Shown here piece after piece: positions 63,407-64,000 of a DNA stretch of 64,000 bases (positions are counted from its first letter, which is position 1; each line of letters begins with the position of its first letter). Below the pieces are notes generated by a model. The model was not told the DNA's origin. It searched no databases and worked only from the letters and a program-made list of their open reading frames with translations. The stretch comes from Psychrobacter aestuarii (lineage in GTDB: Bacteria > Pseudomonadota > Gammaproteobacteria > Pseudomonadales > Moraxellaceae): positions 620,001 through 684,000 of the forward strand of contig NZ_CAJGYT010000001.1 of NCBI RefSeq assembly GCF_904846035.1, written 5' to 3'. The position numbers and the translations under genes are program-made.

Positions 63407-64000
63407 TTATAAACTGTCTAAACCACGCGCCAAATCTTTGATGATGTCATCGGCGTCCTCTAGCCCGACCGATAGGCGAATTAAGCCGTCTTTGACGCCC
63501 GCTTCTGCACGCGCTTCTGGCGTTAAGCGAAAATGCGTGGTGGTCGCAGGATGGGTGATGGTGGTTTTGGCATCGCCAAGATTGTTGGTGATAGATATCA
63601 TGCGCGTGTTGTCAATCACGTGCCACGCAGCGGCTTTTTCGTCTTTATCTGCCGAGGCTTTGACCTCAAAGCCCATAATCGCGCCGTAGCTGTCTTTTAG
63701 GTGGTGCTGCGCTTGCGCCAATGCGTGCGCGGGATGGTCTGTAAGCCCTGAAAAATGCACTTTGCTGACCTGCGGATGCGCGTCCAAAAATGCCGCCACT
63801 TGGTTGGCATTGTGGCAATGCGCCTGCATACGCAATTTGAGCGTCTCAAGTCCTTTGGTAAACACCCATGCGTTAAACGGACTCATGCTGATACCGCCGG
63901 TGCGCACCACGGCAAAGGCTTCTTGCATCAAGGCATCACTACCGACCAATGCGCCGCCAAGCACACGTCCTTGACCATCCAGATACTTGGTCGCTGAGTG
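63407..64000 (-). CDS. metZ: O-succinylhomoserine sulfhydrylase / Cys-Met PLP enzyme, 3' part
   Basis: The gene runs off the right end; about 197 C-terminal residues are seen. In frame at the window edge reads HSATKYLDGQGRVLGGALVG, which contains the PLP lysine (SATKYLDGQGR). NNLGDAKTTITHPATTTHFRL and GLIRLSVGLEDADDIIKDL complete the Cys/Met-metabolism family pattern. The SATKYLDGQGRVLGG block fits sulfhydrylase MetZ better than cystathionine gamma-synthase. It would make homocysteine from O-succinylhomoserine and sulfide. Confidence 0.85.
   Translation of the reverse strand, partial: HSATKYLDGQGRVLGGALVGSDALMQEAFAVVRTGGISMSPFNAWVFTKGLETLKLRMQAHCHNANQVAAFLDAHPQVSKVHFSGLTDHPAHALAQAQHHLKDSYGAIMGFEVKASADKDEKAAAWHVIDNTRMISITNNLGDAKTTITHPATTTHFRLTPEARAEAGVKDGLIRLSVGLEDADDIIKDLARGLDSL

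Noticed and set aside
1-64000. CRISPR arrays, prophage or complete insertion sequences
   Set aside because: No regularly spaced repeats, phage structural genes or transposase reading frames were seen.

Overview
This is a 64 kb chromosomal stretch from a gammaproteobacterium of the Moraxellaceae, most likely Psychrobacter. The basis is protein similarity recognised by eye (RuvB, RecR, UbiB, glycine cleavage proteins, PilS/PilR, the HTH-aminotransferase fusion), moderate G+C and the gene neighbourhoods. No database search was run. No prophage, CRISPR array or complete insertion sequence was found. Most of the window is core metabolism and housekeeping, with one clear accessory catabolic cluster.

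Layout. 0-5.9 kb: the end of a LysR regulator, a threonine-synthase-like enzyme with RidA, a tRNA-Val/tRNA-Asp operon, an oxidant-repair pair (gpx, msrB) and an HTH-aminotransferase fusion with operator-like palindromes. 5.9-14 kb: phosphate transporter, polyphosphate kinase 2, ubiE and ubiB, with a 174-bp MITE-like element between the ubi genes. 14-22 kb: ruvB, ruvA, fba, pgk, a DksA-type zinc protein, thiE and pbpG. 22-28 kb: a GacA-type response regulator, pilS-pilR and a carboxy-terminal protease. 28-34 kb: gpmI, a 6S RNA gene, a Sel1-repeat protein with a long Ala-Pro tract, and cardiolipin synthase. 34 kb: a second copy of the tRNA-Val/tRNA-Asp operon, inverted relative to the first. 34-42 kb: an EamA exporter, ppc, a lipoprotein serpin, a YrhK protein, a second 174-bp MITE-like element, two lipoproteins and a GNAT.

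42.4-50.6 kb is the accessory cluster. A GntR/FCD regulator and a carboxymuconolactone-decarboxylase-like protein diverge from a six-gene operon: DUF1185 protein, alpha/beta hydrolase, flavin reductase fused to a degenerate Nudix domain, luciferase-like monooxygenase, aldehyde dehydrogenase and BCCT transporter. Two TGGTATACCA palindromes lie between the arms. The enzyme classes match the logic of trigonelline ring cleavage in Acinetobacter (two-component flavin monooxygenase, aldehyde dehydrogenase, amide hydrolase). The BCCT transporter points to a quaternary-ammonium substrate. I infer catabolism of an N-methylated pyridinium or related betaine; the substrate is unproven.

50.7-64 kb: a lytic transglycosylase, a membrane protein, ycgL, a tandem glycine riboswitch in front of gcvT-gcvH-nitroreductase-gcvP, a lipase-like hydrolase, rnd, recR, ybaB and the 3' part of a metZ-like gene cut by the window end.

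The observations most worth following are the catabolic cluster, the HTH-aminotransferase with its TTGCAA palindromes, the two tRNA-operon leaders whose hairpins differ by compensatory changes, and the matched pair of MITE-like elements.
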